A DNA stretch of 64,000 nucleotides from Zoogloeaceae bacterium G21618-S1 (lineage in GTDB: Bacteria > Pseudomonadota > Gammaproteobacteria > Burkholderiales > Rhodocyclaceae): assembly GCA_027214125.1 (NCBI GenBank), contig JAPWHF010000009.1, positions 62,001-126,000 of the forward strand, written 5' to 3'. Each line of letters starts with the position of its first letter. Within the stretch, counting starts at the first letter, position 1. The notes under the pieces were generated by a model. That model saw only the letters and a list, made by a program, of their open reading frames with translations. It had not been told where the DNA came from and made no database searches. Made by a program: the position numbers and the translations under genes. Positions 17,184 through 27,650 of this stretch are shown in pieces.

Positions 17184-20100
17184 ATGAAACGCATGCTTTT
17201 CAATGCGACGCAAGCCGAAGAACTACGCGTCGCGATCGTTGATGGTCAGAAACTGATCGACCTCGATATCGAATCGGCCGCAAAAGAACAACGCAAGAGC
17301 AACATTTACAAGGCAGTCATCACCCGGGTTGAACCCAGCCTGGAAGCCGCTTTTGTTGATTACGGGGCAGACCGCCACGGCTTTCTTCCTTTCAAGGAAA
17401 TTGGCCGCAACTACCTGGGCGCCGGTGGCGACGGGCAGGGGCGCGTGCGCCCGCAGGACGTCCTCAAGGAAGGCCAGGAACTGATCGTTCAAGTCGAGAA
17501 AGACGAGCGTGGCAACAAGGGCGCAGCCCTCACCACCTACATCTCTCTGGCTGGTCGCTATCTGGTTCTGATGCCCAACAATCCGCGTGGCGGCGGTGTA
17601 TCTCGCCGCGTCGAGGGTGACGAGCGCGCAGAACTGCGTGAAGTCATGGACGCCCTGGAAGTGCCTGCCGGCATGAGCCTGATCGCGCGCACCGCGGCGA
17701 TTGGCCGTAGCGCCGAAGAACTCCAGTGGGATCTCAACTACCTGTTGCAATTGTGGGGTGCCATTGACGGCGCGGCCCATGCACAGGCGGGCGCTTTCCT
17801 GATTTACCAGGAAGGCAGTCTGGTCATCCGCGCCATCCGCGATTACTTCCAGCCCGATATCGGCGAAATCCTGATCGACACCGACGACGTCTATGAGCAG
17901 GCGCGCCAGTTCATGGCCCACGTCATGCCGCAGAACGTCAATCGTGTGAAGCGCTACAACGACGACGTGCCGCTGTTCTCACGTTTCCAGATCGAACATC
18001 AGATCGAATCGGCCTATGGCCGTCAGGTCACCCTGCCCTCGGGCGGCGCCGTGGTCATCGACCACACTGAAGCGCTGGTGTCGGTCGACGTCAACTCCGG
18101 TCGTGCCACCAAGGGCGCCGACATCGAAGAAACCGCGCTGCGCACCAATCTGGAAGCGGCCGACGAAGTGGCCCGCCAGTTGCGTCTGCGCGACCTCGGT
18201 GGCCTGATCGTCATCGACTTCATCGACATGGAGTCAAGCAAGAACCAGCGCGAAGTCGAAAACCGCCTGCGCGATGCGCTGCGCCACGACCGCGCCCGCG
18301 TCCAGACCGGCAAGATCAGTCGCTTCGGCCTGCTCGAACTGTCGCGTCAGCGCCTGCGTCCGGCCCTGGCCGAGACCAGCTACATCCCGTGCCCGCGTTG
18401 CAGCGGCACCGGCCACATCCGCAGCACCGAATCGTCGGCACTGCACATCGTCCGCATTCTCGAAGAAGAGGCGATGAAGGAAAATACCGGCGCTGTGCAC
18501 GTTCAGGTGCCGGTCGATGTCGCCACCTTCTTGCTTAACGAGAAACGGGTCGACATCGCGCACATCGAGCTACGCCACAAGGTCAATCTGTTGATTGTCC
18601 CGAACCGTCATCTCGAAACCCCGCAACACGAAATCGCCCGTCTGCGCCACGACCAGCTCAACCAGGACGAAGCCGCCCTGCCGAGCTATCAGATGGTGCA
18701 AATGCCGGCCGAGGTGAACTACGCTGACGCCGCCATTGAGGACAGCAAGAAGCCTGCGCGTGTCGAAGCGGCCGTTCGCGGCATCGCGCCGGCACAGCCG
18801 GCTCCCAATGTCGAAGCCAAGGAAGACAAGCCCGCCGCAGTCGCAACACCGACTGCTACCGGCGGGTTCTTCGGCTGGGTCAAGCGTCTGTTCGGTGCCG
18901 AAGCACCCGCGGTCGAAGCCCCCGCCGCTGAAGCCCCTCGCCGCAAACGCAGCGAGTCTTCGCGCGATGAATCCTCCCGCGGCGACAGCCGCCGTGGCCG
19001 CAACCGTCGCGGCGAACGTAATGACCGCAACGACCGTGGCGATCGCAAGGACAAGGAAGGTAGCCGCAACGAGGCGCCAGCCGAAGGCCGCCAGCCGCGT
19101 GAGGCCCGCTCAGACAACGACGAGTCGCGCGGCAACAACCGCCGTGGCGGACGCAACCGTCGCGGTGGCAACCGCAACGATGAAGCCCAGGTCGACGTTC
19201 AGGCCAACGACGAAGCACGCAACACCGCCGTTGAATCCGACGCCCTCACCGCGGGCGCCGTGGCTGTCGCAGCCGCGCAGACGGAAGAGTCCACTGGTAG
19301 CCGCCGTCGTCGCAGCCGTCGCGGTCGCGGTCGCCAGAACGACACGACTGAAAACAACGTGACGGACGAGTCGCAAAACGAGAACGTCGCCAGCGCCGAT
19401 GCCGGTGAGGTCGCAGAAGCGTCCGAAAGCGACGCCAACGCGGCGCCGGCCGAGGCCGGTGCAGGCGATGACGCCTCGGAAGGCCGCAGCCGCAGCCGCC
19501 GTCGTCGTCGTTCGCGCCAGAATCGTAGCGAGAACGGTGAAGACAGCACAGAAGCCAATGCAGACAGCAGCGGTGACGAAGCGGTCGCGGAAGTTGCCGC
19601 CACGCCCGAGGCCGATGTGCCGACCGCCGACGCCGCAGCGCCTGTCGATGCGGACATGGTCGCCGCCGCTGTGACAACCCCGCTTGTCGAAGCGGCTCCG
19701 GTCGCTGCGCAAGCCGAGCCGGCTGTCGAAGCGGAGCAAACCCCGATCAAAGCGGTTGAGACCGCCGCGGCCGCGGCACAGCTTTCGCTTGAGATGCCAG
19801 AGGCTGTTGAGTCCGCTCCGGTAGAAACCGCAGTTGAAGCGGCAACGCCCGTCGCGCGAGCCGCTGAACCTGAGGCCTCGCCAGCGCCGGCCGCAGTCGA
19901 ACCCGAGCCGGTTGCAGTCCAGACGACAACGGCGGAAGCTGACATCGTCACCCCCGCCGAGGCAGAGGTAGAGATAGAGGTTTCTGAACCCGAGCCGGTC
20001 GAAACATCGGTGACCCAGCAACCGGCGCCGGTTGCCACCGCAGCGCCGATCGATCTGGCCAAGAGTGGTTTAACCATGATCGAAACGCGTTCCGATGCAG

Positions 20101-20210
20101 TCACGACGCAGCCCGTCGAGACACCGGCAGTGCCCCTGGGTCGCCCGCGCCCCGCTCCGGTAGAAATGCCGCAGGCAGACGAACTGCAGCAGGTCGAAAC
20201 ACAGAAGTAA
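17184..20210 (+). CDS. rne: Ribonuclease E
   Basis: 1008-aa endoribonuclease that initiates mRNA decay and processes rRNA and tRNA. The N-terminal half is canonical: an S1 RNA-binding domain (about residues 39-120), the 5'-sensor, catalytic metal-binding aspartates in [13 protein letters not shown] and IVIDFIDME, and the zinc-link CPRC at residues 403-406 that joins dimers. From about residue 540 the protein is disordered. It has four arginine-rich blocks (for example [19 protein letters not shown] and [15 protein letters not shown]), likely RNA-binding sites, followed by a long Ala/Glu/Pro/Val-rich tail that may dock degradosome partners. A bidirectional terminator follows the stop. Confidence 0.97.
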   Translation: MKRMLFNATQAEELRVAIVDGQKLIDLDIESAAKEQRKSNIYKAVITRVEPSLEAAFVDYGADRHGFLPFKEIGRNYLGAGGDGQGRVRPQDVLKEGQELIVQVEKDERGNKGAALTTYISLAGRYLVLMPNNPRGGGVSRRVEGDERAELREVMDALEVPAGMSLIARTAAIGRSAEELQWDLNYLLQLWGAIDGAAHAQAGAFLIYQEGSLVIRAIRDYFQPDIGEILIDTDDVYEQARQFMAHVMPQNVNRVKRYNDDVPLFSRFQIEHQIESAYGRQVTLPSGGAVVIDHTEALVSVDVNSGRATKGADIEETALRTNLEAADEVARQLRLRDLGGLIVIDFIDMESSKNQREVENRLRDALRHDRARVQTGKISRFGLLELSRQRLRPALAETSYIPCPRCSGTGHIRSTESSALHIVRILEEEAMKENTGAVHVQVPVDVATFLLNEKRVDIAHIELRHKVNLLIVPNRHLETPQHEIARLRHDQLNQDEAALPSYQMVQMPAEVNYADAAIEDSKKPARVEAAVRGIAPAQPAPNVEAKEDKPAAVATPTATGGFFGWVKRLFGAEAPAVEAPAAEAPRRKRSESSRDESSRGDSRRGRNRRGERNDRNDRGDRKDKEGSRNEAPAEGRQPREARSDNDESRGNNRRGGRNRRGGNRNDEAQVDVQANDEARNTAVESDALTAGAVAVAAAQTEESTGSRRRRSRRGRGRQNDTTENNVTDESQNENVASADAGEVAEASESDANAAPAEAGAGDDASEGRSRSRRRRRSRQNRSENGEDSTEANADSSGDEAVAEVAATPEADVPTADAAAPVDADMVAAAVTTPLVEAAPVAAQAEPAVEAEQTPIKAVETAAAAAQLSLEMPEAVESAPVETAVEAATPVARAAEPEASPAPAAVEPEPVAVQTTTAEADIVTPAEAEVEIEVSEPEPVETSVTQQPAPVATAAPIDLAKSGLTMIETRSDAVTTQPVETPAVPLGRPRPAPVEMPQADELQQVETQK

Positions 20211-20239
20211 GGCTTTCGGCAATTCGGCCAAACGGCCAG

Positions 20240-20275
20240 AAAAAAGGCTCAGCGCATCATGGCTGAGCCTTTTTT
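20240..20275 (+). terminator. Bidirectional terminator after rne
   Basis: The stem GGCTCAGC (20246-20253) and GCTGAGCC (20262-20269) has an 8-base loop. It is preceded by AAAAAA and followed by TTTTTT. It stands between the stop codons of the convergent rne and tyrosine phosphatase genes and can serve both. Confidence 0.9.
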
Positions 20276-20299
20276 CATTGCTGGACCAGCAAAGAGACG

Positions 20300-20770
20300 T
20301 CAGTGGACATCCCGAAGCATATCGACCAAGCCTTGCACGCCGGTTTCACACAAATCGAGCACATCATCAAACCCATGCCCTGAACCGTAATAGGGATCCG
20401 GCACCTCAAGGCGGCCGCACTCTGGTGCCACGCTGAGAAACAGGCGCAGCTTGGACTGATACTCGGGCGGACACTTGCGTTGCATTGTCTTCAGGTGCCC
20501 GGCGTCCATCGCCAGCAGAAGATCAAAACGCGCGAAATCGTCCTCGGTCAGCTTGCGCGCGCGCAGCCGAGACAGATCGTAGCCACGGATGGCCGCAGTA
20601 CGCTGGCTGCGCGGGTCCGGCGGTTCACCGGCATGCGAGCCCTGGGTGCCCGCGGAATCAACACTCACCACACCATCGAGCCCGACCATTTTCAACCAGT
20701 GCCTCGCCACGGCTTCGGCCGTCGGCGACCGACAGATGTTGCCCGTGCAAACAAACAGGATTCGTTTCAC
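20300..20770 (-). CDS. Low-molecular-weight protein tyrosine phosphatase
   Basis: 156-aa phosphatase with the P-loop VCTGNICRSPTAEA at the N-terminus and the general-acid aspartate in DPYYGS near the C-terminus. The start is taken as GTG at 20770 (KRILFVCTGN), with GAGG about 9 bases before it. An ATG at 20803 would add 11 residues and overlap uvrB by 14 bases, and it lacks a ribosome-binding site. It follows uvrB on the same strand. There are no capsule or exopolysaccharide genes nearby, so its substrate cannot be guessed from context. Confidence 0.92.
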   Translation of the reverse strand: MKRILFVCTGNICRSPTAEAVARHWLKMVGLDGVVSVDSAGTQGSHAGEPPDPRSQRTAAIRGYDLSRLRARKLTEDDFARFDLLLAMDAGHLKTMQRKCPPEYQSKLRLFLSVAPECGRLEVPDPYYGSGHGFDDVLDLCETGVQGLVDMLRDVH

Positions 20771-20789
20771 CAATGTCGTCCTCGCGTTC

Positions 20790-22847
20790 TCAAATTTCGT
20801 CATGCCGGTCGGCGCCAAACGCCTGGCTGCGCAAGCGGAAGAGTTCGTCTCTGAGCTTGGCGGCGTCTTCGAACTCCAGATTGCGCGCATGGGTCTGCAT
20901 CTGCTTTTCCAACTGCCGGATGGCCCGCGCCAAGGCTTTTTCGTCCATGGAAGCGTAATCAACCGGGGCAGCCTTCCCGGTCGCCTTTGACGCATCATCC
21001 TGTGGCGCATAGACGCCGTCGATGATGTCCTTGATGCGCTTCACCACCGACGCTGGCGTAATGCCATGTTCGAGGTTGTAGGCGGTCTGCTTTTCTCGAC
21101 GGCGTTCGGTCTCGGCCATGGCCCGGCGCATGGATTCGGTGACCACATCGGCGTAGAGAATCGCCGTGCCATGCACATGGCGGGCGGCGCGGCCGATGGT
21201 CTGGATGAGCGCGCGTTCGGATCGCAGAAAGCCCTCTTTGTCCGCGTCCAGGATCGCCACCAGTGACACTTCAGGGATATCGAGACCTTCACGCAACAGA
21301 TTGATGCCGATCAGCACATCAAACACGCCAAGGCGCAAGTCCCGGATGATCTCGACCCGCTCGACGGTCTCGATATCCGAGTGAAGGTAACGCACCCGGA
21401 TGCCGTTCTCGAGCATGTAGTCGGTCAGGTCTTCGGACATGCGTTTGGTGAGCGTGGTGACCAGCACGCGTTCGGTCTTGTCGGTTCGCCGCTTGATTTC
21501 ACCGAGCAGATCGTCGACCTGCGTGACCGCCGGACGCACCTCGATCATCGGATCAACCAGCCCGGTCGGACGCACCACCTGCTCGATGACCTGGGCCTGG
21601 TGCTCCGCCTCGTATTTCCCCGGTGTGGCAGATACGAAAAGCGTCTGCGGCATCATCCCTTCGAACTCTTCGAACTTGAGCGGGCGGTTGTCCATCGCCG
21701 AGGGCAGCCGGAATCCGTAATTGACCAGATTCTCCTTGCGCGACCGGTCGCCCTTGTACATGGCGCCGACCTGCGGAATGCTCACATGCGACTCATCGAC
21801 GAAGAGCAGCCCATCGGGCGGCAGATAGTCGATCAAGGTCGGCGGCGGTTCGCCGGGCGCGCGGCCCGACATGTGGCGAGAGTAGTTCTCGATGCCCTTG
21901 CAAAAGCCCAGCTCATTGAGCATTTCGAGATCAAAGCGGGTGCGCTGCTCGATGCGCTGCGCTTCAACCAGCTTGGCGCCATGCTGAAACACCTCGATGC
22001 GATCGCGCAGCTCGGTCTTGATGCCCTCCATTGCCTTCAGAACGGTCGCACGCGGCGTCACATAGTGACTTGAGGGATACACCGTAAAGCGCGCCAGTTT
22101 GTGCTTGAGGTGGCCTGTGAGCGGGTCAAACAGCGTGAGATGCTCGATCTCTTCGTCGAACATCTCGACCCGCACCGCCAGTTCCGCGTTTTCGGCGGGA
22201 AAGATGTCGATCACGTCACCGCGCACCCGGAACGTGCCGCGCCGAAAGTCGATATCGGCGCGCGCGTATTGCATGCTCACCAGACGCTGGAGCAGATCAC
22301 GATGCGCCATGCGCTCACCTTCGCGCAGGTGCAGCACCATGCTGTGGTAATCGACCGGGTCACCGATACCGTAAATGCACGATACCGTCGCCACAATCAC
22401 CACATCGCGCCGCTCCATCAGGCTCTTGGTCGCACTCAGACGCATCTGCTCGATATGTTCGTTGATGCTGGAGTCTTTCTCGATGAACAAGTCCCGCGAC
22501 GGGACATAGGCTTCAGGCTGGTAGTAGTCGTAATACGACACGAAATACTCGACTGCGTTTTCGGGAAAGAACTCCTTGAACTCCGAATACAACTGCGCCG
22601 CCAACGTCTTGTTATGCGCCAGCACCAGCGCCGGGCGACCACAGCGGGCAATGACGTTTGCCATGGTGAAGGTCTTTCCCGAGCCGGTCACACCCAGCAA
22701 GGTCTGGTACATCAGCCCGTCCTGAACGCCCATCGTCAGTTGCTCAATGGCGTTGGGCTGGTCACCCGCCGGTTCAAATGGCTGATGCAGGCGGAACGGA
22801 CTTCCTTCAAAGGTCAAGAGGCGATCGGAATTCGTCGACTTCGTCAT
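20790..22847 (-). CDS. uvrB: Excinuclease ABC subunit B
   Basis: 685-aa damage-verification helicase-like subunit of nucleotide excision repair. The Walker A motif is [13 protein letters not shown]. The beta-hairpin region ([15 protein letters not shown]), the DEAD-type box [10 protein letters not shown] and the C-terminal UVR motif ([23 protein letters not shown], read as pieces) are all present. Length is normal for UvrB. I found no convincing LexA-type box in the 133-base region upstream. It is divergent from the aminotransferase gene. Confidence 0.98.
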   Translation of the reverse strand: MTKSTNSDRLLTFEGSPFRLHQPFEPAGDQPNAIEQLTMGVQDGLMYQTLLGVTGSGKTFTMANVIARCGRPALVLAHNKTLAAQLYSEFKEFFPENAVEYFVSYYDYYQPEAYVPSRDLFIEKDSSINEHIEQMRLSATKSLMERRDVVIVATVSCIYGIGDPVDYHSMVLHLREGERMAHRDLLQRLVSMQYARADIDFRRGTFRVRGDVIDIFPAENAELAVRVEMFDEEIEHLTLFDPLTGHLKHKLARFTVYPSSHYVTPRATVLKAMEGIKTELRDRIEVFQHGAKLVEAQRIEQRTRFDLEMLNELGFCKGIENYSRHMSGRAPGEPPPTLIDYLPPDGLLFVDESHVSIPQVGAMYKGDRSRKENLVNYGFRLPSAMDNRPLKFEEFEGMMPQTLFVSATPGKYEAEHQAQVIEQVVRPTGLVDPMIEVRPAVTQVDDLLGEIKRRTDKTERVLVTTLTKRMSEDLTDYMLENGIRVRYLHSDIETVERVEIIRDLRLGVFDVLIGINLLREGLDIPEVSLVAILDADKEGFLRSERALIQTIGRAARHVHGTAILYADVVTESMRRAMAETERRREKQTAYNLEHGITPASVVKRIKDIIDGVYAPQDDASKATGKAAPVDYASMDEKALARAIRQLEKQMQTHARNLEFEDAAKLRDELFRLRSQAFGADRHDEI

Positions 22848-22980
22848 GCTAGAATTTTCGCCTTGTGCGCACAGGAAAATCTGTGGGCCATGAGTGGACT
22901 AAGTTTTCGATTATTTCGCGTCGCCCCGGTCGGCGCAACTCACCCAGGGTGGCACAAGGCTACCCACAGATGGAGCGAAC

Positions 22981-24189
22981 ATGACCTCGTCGATCTTTGC
23001 TGCGGTAGAAATGGCACCGCGCGATCCGATCCTCGGCCTCAACGAAGCCTTTCAGGCGGACACCCGTGCCGAAAAAGTTAACCTCGGCGTCGGCGTGTAC
23101 TACGACGACAACGGCAAGATTCCGCTCCTGGCGGCAGTCAAGGTCGCCGAAGAGCAGCGCAACAAACTTGCACCGCCGCGAGGTTATCAGCCCATCGAAG
23201 GTGCCGCAGCCTACAACAAGGCCGTTCAGACCCTGCTGTTTGGCGCCAACTCAGCATTGGTGGATGCCGGCCGCGCCGTCACCATCGAAGCGCTGGGTGG
23301 CACCGGCGCGCTGAAAATCGGCGCCGACTTCCTGAATCGTCTGGACCCGAAAGCCAAGGTTTACATCAGCGACCCGAGCTGGGAGAACCACCGCGCCCTG
23401 TTCGAAGCCGCCGGCTTCGAGGTCGGCACCTACCCGTACTATGACGCGAGCACCCGCGGCGTCAACTTCAGCGCCATGCTCGATGCCCTGAACGGCTTCG
23501 CAGCCGGTTCGATCATCGTCCTGCACGCCTGCTGCCACAACCCCACCGGCGCCGATATCACGCTCGCACAATGGCAACAAGTCATTGATGTCATCCGTGC
23601 ACGCAATCTGGTGGCCTTTGTCGACATGGCCTACCAGGGCTTTGCCGACGGCATCGAAGCCGACGCCGCCGCCCTGCGCCTGTTTGCCGATTCAGGTCTG
23701 GAGTTTTTCGTCTCCAGCTCCTTCTCCAAGTCCTTCTCACTGTACGGCGAGCGGGTCGGCGCACTGACCGTCGTGACCACTGACCGCAACACCTCGGCCC
23801 GTGTGCTCTCGCAGGTCAAGCGCGTCATCCGCACCAACTACTCCAACCCGCCGACACATGGCGGCATTGTGGTGGCCACCGTGCTGTCCGATCCGACCCT
23901 GCGCGCACAATGGGAAGACGAACTGTCCGGTATGCGCGACCGTATCCGCCTGATGCGCACCCAGCTGGTGGAGCGCATTGCAGCGGCGGGCGTCAAGCAG
24001 GACTTCTCCTTCGTCATCCAGCAGCGCGGCATGTTCTCCTTTACCGGCCTGACGGCCGCGCAGGTCGAGCAGATGAAGGACGCACATGGCATCTACGCCG
24101 TATCGACCGGCCGTATCTGCCTGGCAGCGCTCAACAGCAAGAACATCGACGCTGTCGCCAAAGCAATCGCCTCGGTAATTGCAAACTGA
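22981..24189 (+). CDS. Aspartate/aromatic-amino-acid aminotransferase
   Basis: 402-aa PLP enzyme of fold type I, class I alpha (AspC/TyrB group). The PLP lysine is in SSSFSKSFSLYGERVGAL. Other conserved pieces are NLGVGVYYDD, HACCHNPTGADIT, VDMAYQGFADG and a C-terminal arginine in STGRICLA. It interconverts aspartate or aromatic amino acids with their 2-oxo acids. The sequence alone does not decide whether aspC or tyrB is the better name. GGAGC precedes the ATG. It is divergent from uvrB. Confidence 0.94.
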   Translation: MTSSIFAAVEMAPRDPILGLNEAFQADTRAEKVNLGVGVYYDDNGKIPLLAAVKVAEEQRNKLAPPRGYQPIEGAAAYNKAVQTLLFGANSALVDAGRAVTIEALGGTGALKIGADFLNRLDPKAKVYISDPSWENHRALFEAAGFEVGTYPYYDASTRGVNFSAMLDALNGFAAGSIIVLHACCHNPTGADITLAQWQQVIDVIRARNLVAFVDMAYQGFADGIEADAAALRLFADSGLEFFVSSSFSKSFSLYGERVGALTVVTTDRNTSARVLSQVKRVIRTNYSNPPTHGGIVVATVLSDPTLRAQWEDELSGMRDRIRLMRTQLVERIAAAGVKQDFSFVIQQRGMFSFTGLTAAQVEQMKDAHGIYAVSTGRICLAALNSKNIDAVAKAIASVIAN

Positions 24190-24216
24190 CACCCGTACGC
24201 AGCAAGCATCAACAAT

Positions 24217-24240
24217 AACGGCGCCCACGGGCGCCGTTTC
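24217..24240 (+). terminator. Terminator-like hairpin after the aminotransferase
   Basis: AACGGCGCCC (24217-24226) pairs with GGGCGCCGTT (24229-24238) around a very short loop and is followed by a short T stretch (TTTCT). It begins 28 bases after the aminotransferase stop and before the convergent AsmA-like gene. Confidence 0.65.
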
Positions 24241-24258
24241 TACGTCTGTTCAACCCAC

Positions 24259-26151
24259 TCAACGCAAGCCGCCCGGCATCACGGGCATCTCCAGAGACAC
24301 CCCCGGCGTCGCCACATCTGACGCCACTTCAGACGTATCGTCACTGATTGCTGATACGGGAGGTACTTCAAGCGCTGGTGGCGGCAAGCGAGCTTCCAGC
24401 GTCGGCGCAGCCAGAGAGCCCCCGATATCGACGGGCAAACGTACGCGCCTGTCACCCCGACCAACCACCGTACTCAACCATCCCGACAAGGATTCGAGCG
24501 CCCCCACTTTGAGCGTACCGCTTGCCTCCAGCGCGCCAGCCTCCAGGCGGGTCACTTGCACCTCGAGGCTGTCCGCCTTGCGCATCAGCTTTCCGGACAG
24601 CATCTCGAAGCGCGTTTCCCCGCCCTGAATCTTGCCACTTCCGCGCTCACGCATGGCTGCACCCAAATCAATGCCACCCAGCGCACCATTGGCAATATCA
24701 AAGCGTCCGCTCAAACTGGACGCGCTACCGATTTCCGACGGGTGTGCGGCAACCGCCTCCAAGGAAAAGTTGCCAGACAGGGAACCGCTCAGGCGAACGC
24801 TGCTACCCAGACGTTTAAACAGTCCTTCTGCGTTGACCTGGCCAAGTGCAACCTCAGCGGTCATTCGCGCGCTATCTTCCCAGATCAGCCGGGCCGATCC
24901 GGACAACTTTCCATCGAGTGCGCTCGCACCAAAACTGGTGACTTCAAAGCCGTCATCGCTCAGCCGGCCAAGCACTTGCAAGGTGTTGACCGGAATCTGT
25001 GAGAACACGGGCAGCAATTGATTCACCGCCACCGCATCCACGCGCAAGGCATCGCCATCGCCCGTCGCGGTCACCGATAATCCACCCAGGCTATCGCGCA
25101 GATTCGCGACGGCACCCTTCTCGTTCTGGATGACGCTACCCGAGAGCTGCACCCACTGCTCGCCCCCCGCCGTCACACTTAAACGCTCAAAGAGCGTCTC
25201 GACGACTGCCGACGAGCGAGAAGGCATGTCCAGCACACGCGCAAACGCCGACGGCGTACCTCGCAGTTCGTTGATCTTCACCCGGACGCGCCAATCCACC
25301 GCGCGCACGGACGCCGGCCAATCGGGAATGAGATAGACCTCTGCCGCACGCAAGGACGGTATGGCCTCCGCGCGCACATCACTCAGTTGCAAGGAGCCGC
25401 CGCCGACAAAGGACGCCCGCGCACCACCAAAACGCACCGACGTACCAAGCTGGCTGCTCATCGCCGACTCCACTTCGCTCCGGTAACGCTCCGGCAGCAA
25501 GAAGGCAGCGACCACCACGGCACCAACCAAGAGGAACGCGGCAACCGGCAAAAGCCCCCGCCACAGTCGTTCAACAAAAAAACCCAGCGCAATCATCCCG
25601 CCGCGGGTACTGTCACCCAACCGGGGACTCACCACCAACGCTGGCAGAGCGTCCGCTGTCGACTTACCGTTCTCAACATCCCCGACAACGGGCTCCTGCT
25701 GGTCGTCAGGGTCAACAGCAAGCTCGCGCTCCGGGATCTCACCCGCGGGCTCCACACGGGCGTCTCCCTCAAGCTGAGCTTCGGCCTGTGTGCTCGCGTC
25801 GGGCGCCTCGAATGGCGCACTGGACGCGTCCTCTGCTGTCATTTCTTTGCTCGGCAGCAGGTCGACAACCACCACCGGCGCATCGCCAATTTCGTGTTCA
25901 CGATCCGCCACGGCCACAGACGCATGGACCGCCGGCGGCCTGGCTTGAATCAGGCCCTCACGCAGCAATTCGCTCACCGCCGGATCAATTGCCAGCGATG
26001 AGCCAAAGCGTCGCTTCATCTCGCGGACGGTAATACGCCCATCGATCAGCAGCAGCGTCGCGCGCAGCTCATGCGAACTGATCGAACGGGGCTGCTTCGC
26101 TCGTGCATCTCCAAGTTCCGTCTTGACGTAAACTGTATCTTCAAAGTTCAT
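24259..26151 (-). CDS. Single-pass membrane protein: N-terminal helical domain plus AsmA-like periplasmic domain
   Basis: 630-aa protein with an unusual build. Residues about 1-70 form a small cytoplasmic domain (VYVKTELGDAR, ATLLLIDGRITVREMKRRFG, SELLREGLI) resembling a winged-helix-like N-terminal module that recurs in betaproteobacterial proteins of varied function. Residues 75-185 are acidic, low-complexity linker. One membrane helix lies near 200-220 (LLPVAAFLLVGAVVVAAFLL). The rest is AsmA-like: repeated beta-strand segments with LSGRFDIANGALGGIDLGAAM and a GGETRFEMLSG motif, ending in a Pro-rich tail. AsmA-type proteins act in the envelope, some as lipid-transfer bridges, but this one is short. 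No partner genes are adjacent, so its function is unknown. Confidence 0.75.
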   Translation of the reverse strand: MNFEDTVYVKTELGDARAKQPRSISSHELRATLLLIDGRITVREMKRRFGSSLAIDPAVSELLREGLIQARPPAVHASVAVADREHEIGDAPVVVVDLLPSKEMTAEDASSAPFEAPDASTQAEAQLEGDARVEPAGEIPERELAVDPDDQQEPVVGDVENGKSTADALPALVVSPRLGDSTRGGMIALGFFVERLWRGLLPVAAFLLVGAVVVAAFLLPERYRSEVESAMSSQLGTSVRFGGARASFVGGGSLQLSDVRAEAIPSLRAAEVYLIPDWPASVRAVDWRVRVKINELRGTPSAFARVLDMPSRSSAVVETLFERLSVTAGGEQWVQLSGSVIQNEKGAVANLRDSLGGLSVTATGDGDALRVDAVAVNQLLPVFSQIPVNTLQVLGRLSDDGFEVTSFGASALDGKLSGSARLIWEDSARMTAEVALGQVNAEGLFKRLGSSVRLSGSLSGNFSLEAVAAHPSEIGSASSLSGRFDIANGALGGIDLGAAMRERGSGKIQGGETRFEMLSGKLMRKADSLEVQVTRLEAGALEASGTLKVGALESLSGWLSTVVGRGDRRVRLPVDIGGSLAAPTLEARLPPPALEVPPVSAISDDTSEVASDVATPGVSLEMPVMPGGLR

Positions 26152-26221
26152 GGCTGGTTGCGGCAGAGGCCCTCAGGCACCTTAATCGGATGGCATTTTG
26201 GCACAAAAATCGTAAAAGACG

Positions 26222-26250
26222 TTGACAGCGGTTTTGGGCATTCCTATAAT
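26222..26250 (+). promoter_or_regulatory. Perfect consensus sigma-70 promoter of tRNA-Asn
   Basis: TTGACA (26222-26227), a 17-base spacer and TATAAT (26245-26250) match the consensus exactly. Transcription would start near 26257, about 9 bases before the mature tRNA. Confidence 0.92.
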
Positions 26251-26265
26251 TCGCGCTTCTCCAGT

Positions 26266-26341
26266 TCCCCGATAGCTCAGTTGGTAGAGCAACGGACTGT
26301 TAATCCGTGTGTCCCTGGTTCGAGCCCAGGTCGGGGAGCCA
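26266..26341 (+). tRNA. tRNA-Asn (anticodon GTT)
   Basis: 76 bases fold as a standard cloverleaf. The acceptor stem TCCCCGA pairs with TCGGGGA. The D-arm is AGCTCAGTTGGTAGAGC. The anticodon loop CTGTTAA carries GTT, and the T-arm CCTGG-TTCGAGC-CCAGG is followed by discriminator G and an encoded CCA. It has its own promoter and terminator. Confidence 0.98.
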
Positions 26342-26350
26342 AGAATACAA

Positions 26351-26380
26351 GGGGTTGTCGCCTAGCGACAGCCCCTTTTT
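26351..26380 (+). terminator. Intrinsic terminator of tRNA-Asn
   Basis: An 11-bp stem GGGGTTGTCGC / GCGACAGCCCC with a CTA loop and one G-T wobble is followed by TTTTT. It starts 9 bases after the tRNA 3' end. Confidence 0.92.
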
Positions 26381-26525
26381 CTATTCCGTCGGCAAGCGTA
26401 TCAGATCGGCACGATCTACTACTCAGCTGCGCTTCCAGTTTTCGGAAAATACGCAGCGCATTTGCCCCCGAACAAGACCCTTTCGGCACTGTCTGCTATA
26501 ACATCGGCAGATATTCTCAAAACTG

Positions 26526-27572
26526 ATGAGTCCGATGGTCGCCCCCTCGATCGACACTGCCGAGCCATTCAAACTCACCGATCAACGCGGTCGCCCAGTG
26601 CGCGACCTGCGCATCTCGGTCACCGACCGCTGCAATTTCCGCTGTGTATATTGCATGCCTCGCGCGGTTTTCGGCAAAGATTACACATTTCTCGCACGCT
26701 CCGAACTCCTGAGCTTTGAAGAGATTGTCCGTATCGCGCGCATTTTTGTCGCCAATGGCGTGCGTAAAATCCGGATCACCGGTGGCGAACCCCTGCTGCG
26801 CCGAAACGTCGATCAGTTGATCAAGGCGCTGGCCGCCCTCCCTGAGGTCGAGATCACCCTCACCACCAACGGCGTGTTACTGCCGCGCATGGCGCAAAAG
26901 CTGGCTGATGCCGGTCTTCGCCGCGTCACGGTGAGCCTCGATGCGCTGGACGACGCCATCTTCAAGAAAATCAACGACGCCGACTTTCCCGTCGCCGACG
27001 TGCTCGCCGGCATCGAAGCCGCGCACGAAGCCGGGCTGAGCCCGGTCAAGGTGAACATGGTGGTCAAGCGCGGCGTCAACGAACACCAGATCATCGACAT
27101 GGCGCGCCACTTCAAGGGCTCGGGGCATATCCTGCGCTTCATCGAATTCATGGATGTCGGCGCCTCCAACGGCTGGCGACTGGATGACGTGGTGCCGTCC
27201 CGTGAAGTGATCGACCGCATCCACGCCGTCTTTCCGCTCGAATCCTCGCAACCGAACTACACCGGGGAAGTCGCCGAACGCTGGCGTTACCTCGATGGCG
27301 ACGGTGAAGTCGGCGTCATTTCCTCAGTCACACAAGCCTTTTGCAGCACCTGTACGCGCATTCGCCTGTCGACCGAAGGCAGGCTCTACACCTGCCTGTT
27401 TGCCAACGAAGGGCACGAGTTGCGCGCCCCGCTACGCGGCGGCGCCAGCGACGAAGAACTGGCCGCCATCATCCACCGCACCTGGCAGGCGCGCAGCGAT
27501 CGCTATTCGGAAATCCGCACTGAGAACACGCACGAACTCAAGCGCATCGAAATGTCCTACATTGGTGGCTAA
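26526..27572 (+). CDS. moaA: GTP 3',8-cyclase (molybdenum cofactor synthesis)
   Basis: 348-aa radical-SAM enzyme catalysing the first step of molybdopterin synthesis with MoaC. The N-terminal [4Fe-4S] motif is CNFRCVYC (residues about 36-43). The C-terminal cluster is CSTC...LYTC, and the protein ends in the functional Gly-Gly tail (YIGG). No other moa genes are adjacent. It supplies the cofactor of nitrate reductase NarG encoded about 33 kb away. The start at ATG 26526 lacks a strong ribosome-binding site; an ATG three codons later is an alternative. Confidence 0.97.
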   Translation: MSPMVAPSIDTAEPFKLTDQRGRPVRDLRISVTDRCNFRCVYCMPRAVFGKDYTFLARSELLSFEEIVRIARIFVANGVRKIRITGGEPLLRRNVDQLIKALAALPEVEITLTTNGVLLPRMAQKLADAGLRRVTVSLDALDDAIFKKINDADFPVADVLAGIEAAHEAGLSPVKVNMVVKRGVNEHQIIDMARHFKGSGHILRFIEFMDVGASNGWRLDDVVPSREVIDRIHAVFPLESSQPNYTGEVAERWRYLDGDGEVGVISSVTQAFCSTCTRIRLSTEGRLYTCLFANEGHELRAPLRGGASDEELAAIIHRTWQARSDRYSEIRTENTHELKRIEMSYIGG

Positions 27573-27650
27573 AGGCCCCCACGCAAACGCCATTACGGGC
27601 GCTTTGACAGTTCAAGCTTGAGGCCACGGTGGAGCTTCGTCGCTCAGCGC

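Noticed and set aside
22864-22873. Ten-base palindrome TGTGCGCACA just upstream of uvrB
   Set aside because: It is too short and GC-simple to be significant by itself, and it does not match a LexA box.
26266-26341. tRNA-Asn as a possible integration site of a genomic island
   Set aside because: No integrase, direct repeat of the tRNA 3' end, or compositional change follows it. Its neighbours are core genes.
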